Source: Bacillus sp. DTU_2020_1000418_1_SI_GHA_SEK_038
Lineage (GTDB): Bacteria > Bacillota > Bacilli > Bacillales > Cytobacillaceae
Direction: 5' to 3'
NCBI RefSeq assembly: GCF_032341175.1
Contig: NZ_CP135435.1
Coordinates: forward strand, 3,906,001 to 3,970,000
Length of the DNA stretch: 64,000 nt
In this document: piece after piece, positions 62,964-64,000 of the stretch
How the letters are laid out: the number at the start of each line of letters is the position of its first letter
Numbering within the stretch: the first letter of the stretch is position 1
Position numbers and translations under genes: made by a program
Notes under the pieces: generated by a model
Seen by the model: the letters and a program-made list of their open reading frames with translations, nothing else
Database searches by the model: none
Told to the model about the DNA's origin: nothing

Positions 62964-64000
62964 TTGAAAAAACTCATTGCCTCTTCTGTTCTTGCCACTG
63001 CTGCATTGTTTCCTGCCATCGTACAAGCGGAAAACCTAGCTGCTCCAACTAGTATGTTAGTAGATCAAAAAGTTGAGATTAGAAAAGGGGCTACAACAGC
63101 CTATCCTCTAGTAACATCTCTTCCTATAGGAAAAAGTGTGACAGTTATTGATGAATTCATCAACTCAGCCGGTGAAACATGGTATCGAGTTGATTTAGGC
63201 AGCAAACAAGGATGGGGATTAGCGAGCAGATTTACCGAGAATTCTACTAATCAATCTCCACTGCAAACTGGGAGTTTAGCAACCATTACAGGAGATCAAG
63301 TAAATGTTAGAAAAGGGGCAACTACCTCTTATGCAGTAGTGACGAAGCTATCAAAAGGCACTAAGGTAAAAGTGATTGACACTTTTAAAAATAGTAAAGG
63401 GGAGTTATGGTACCGAATCGAAGTTGGTTCTATTAAAGGATGGGTCATTCAAAGCTACTTAACCCCGGTAACCGATTCTAAACCTGCCCCCCCTTCGATA
63501 GAAAGCAAGACTATTCAATCCGAAAAGGCCGCAGTTAGAAAGGGAGCCACTGGATCCTACAGCATTGTTACATACGTTTATAAAAATCAGAAGATCACTA
63601 TTATTGACACATTTAAAAATGCTGCAGGTGAAACCTGGTATCGTGCAGACTTAGGCACAGTTAAGGGCTGGATTCACGAGGATGCGTTTAAGCCTACTGC
63701 CAATCTGCCGAGCCCTCCTGATACAGAGACTCCCTCCCTTCCAGAGGTTGGCAGCTATGTATACAGTAGTCAAAACGGAATTGATGTTAGAAAAGGGGCA
63801 ACTGACTCCTATGCATCTGTAGCCAAGCTATCAGTGAACCAAAAAGTAAAAGTCGTTGATCAATTTATACATACGAATGGAACTGCTTGGTTAAGAGTTG
63901 AGGTTACCCCAACATTATTAGGCTGGGTCCCAGCTAATACAATCAGTGCAACTGAGTCAATCAATATTGATTTATATGTAAGTGTGGCAGTAGCCAATTT
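62964..64000 (+). CDS. Secreted protein with bacterial SH3 repeats (partial)
   Basis: The gene runs off the window. It starts at TTG, 7 nt after GGAGGG, with a signal peptide (KKLIASSVLATAALFPAIVQ, cleavage probably after VQA). Four SH3b repeats follow, each with VRKGAT..Y..V (first copy IRKGAT) and a GWV or GWG/GWI motif about 45 residues later, near residues 38-95, 112-170, 188-245 and 270-325. Proline-rich linkers separate them. Such repeats bind the cell wall; the usual C-terminal partner is an amidase, glucosaminidase or NlpC/P60 domain, which would lie beyond the edge. Confidence 0.88.
   Translation, partial: MKKLIASSVLATAALFPAIVQAENLAAPTSMLVDQKVEIRKGATTAYPLVTSLPIGKSVTVIDEFINSAGETWYRVDLGSKQGWGLASRFTENSTNQSPLQTGSLATITGDQVNVRKGATTSYAVVTKLSKGTKVKVIDTFKNSKGELWYRIEVGSIKGWVIQSYLTPVTDSKPAPPSIESKTIQSEKAAVRKGATGSYSIVTYVYKNQKITIIDTFKNAAGETWYRADLGTVKGWIHEDAFKPTANLPSPPDTETPSLPEVGSYVYSSQNGIDVRKGATDSYASVAKLSVNQKVKVVDQFIHTNGTAWLRVEVTPTLLGWVPANTISATESINIDLYVSVAVAN

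Overview
The window reads as chromosome of a flagellated, competent, spore-forming member of the Bacillaceae (Bacillus sensu lato, not B. subtilis itself). Supporting genes are an alpha/beta-type small acid-soluble spore protein, an Sda-like sporulation checkpoint peptide, comFA/comFC, degS/degU, csbA, a full late flagellar block and sigma-D type promoters. Gene order follows the B. subtilis block tagU-yvyE-degSU-degV-comF-flgM-flgNKL-yviE-fliW-csrA-hag-fliD-fliS-fliT-hpf-secA-prfB-cccB-ftsEX-ctpB-minJ-uvrAB-csbA-yvlAB, read here mostly on the minus strand. Organism and orthology are inferred from remembered family sequences and synteny; no database search was run. Where a Shine-Dalgarno sequence favoured an internal codon, the start was moved to it.

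1-16 kb: yvlA-yvlB, a small coiled-coil gene, uvrB-uvrA with a LexA-like box, then an accessory patch: a GntR/FCD regulator divergent from a BrnQ transporter, inserted between uvrB and csbA. After a spore protein and an orphan membrane protein come a ThDP enzyme of the acetolactate synthase type, an AraC-family remnant, a membrane phosphoesterase, a YkvS-like gene, and a small orphan gene behind a c-di-GMP-I riboswitch with its own terminator.

16-32 kb: conserved cell-envelope and translation genes: minJ, ctpB, ftsX, ftsE, cccB, a YitT-family gene, prfB with its +1 programmed frameshift, secA, a DUF1028/gamma-glutamyltransferase pair and hpf. Both flanks of secA carry non-coding minisatellites: twelve and a half copies of a 52-bp unit on the prfB side and about four copies of a 51-bp unit on the other. 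A zinc-ribbon gene broken by one base lies upstream of fliT's end.

32-54 kb: flagellar late genes. The usual core (fliD-flaG-fliS-fliT; flgN-flgK-flgL-yviE-fliW-csrA; hag) is interrupted between hag and fliD by about 6.5 kb of accessory DNA: a flagellin lysine methylase (FliB), an orphan gene, a RadC-like JAB protein, a flagellin pseudogene with three lesions, a group IIC intron placed exactly after that pseudogene's terminator, a frameshifted small gene and a decayed second radC copy. Between flgM and flgN sits an extra set: YlqG/FliK-like, YlqH/FlhB-like, a second FliS, a 619-residue flagellin and a YaaR-type protein. Four sigma-D promoters and a CsrA-type hairpin in the hag leader show how the locus is probably controlled: CsrA represses hag translation, FliW antagonises CsrA, FlgM restrains sigma-D.

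54-64 kb: comFA-comFC, degV, an Sda-like peptide, an orphan plus-strand gene, degS-degU, a 215-bp multi-hairpin intergenic element, yvyE, tagU, and the start of a secreted protein with SH3b repeats that runs off the edge. No rRNA, tRNA, CRISPR array or complete insertion sequence was seen.
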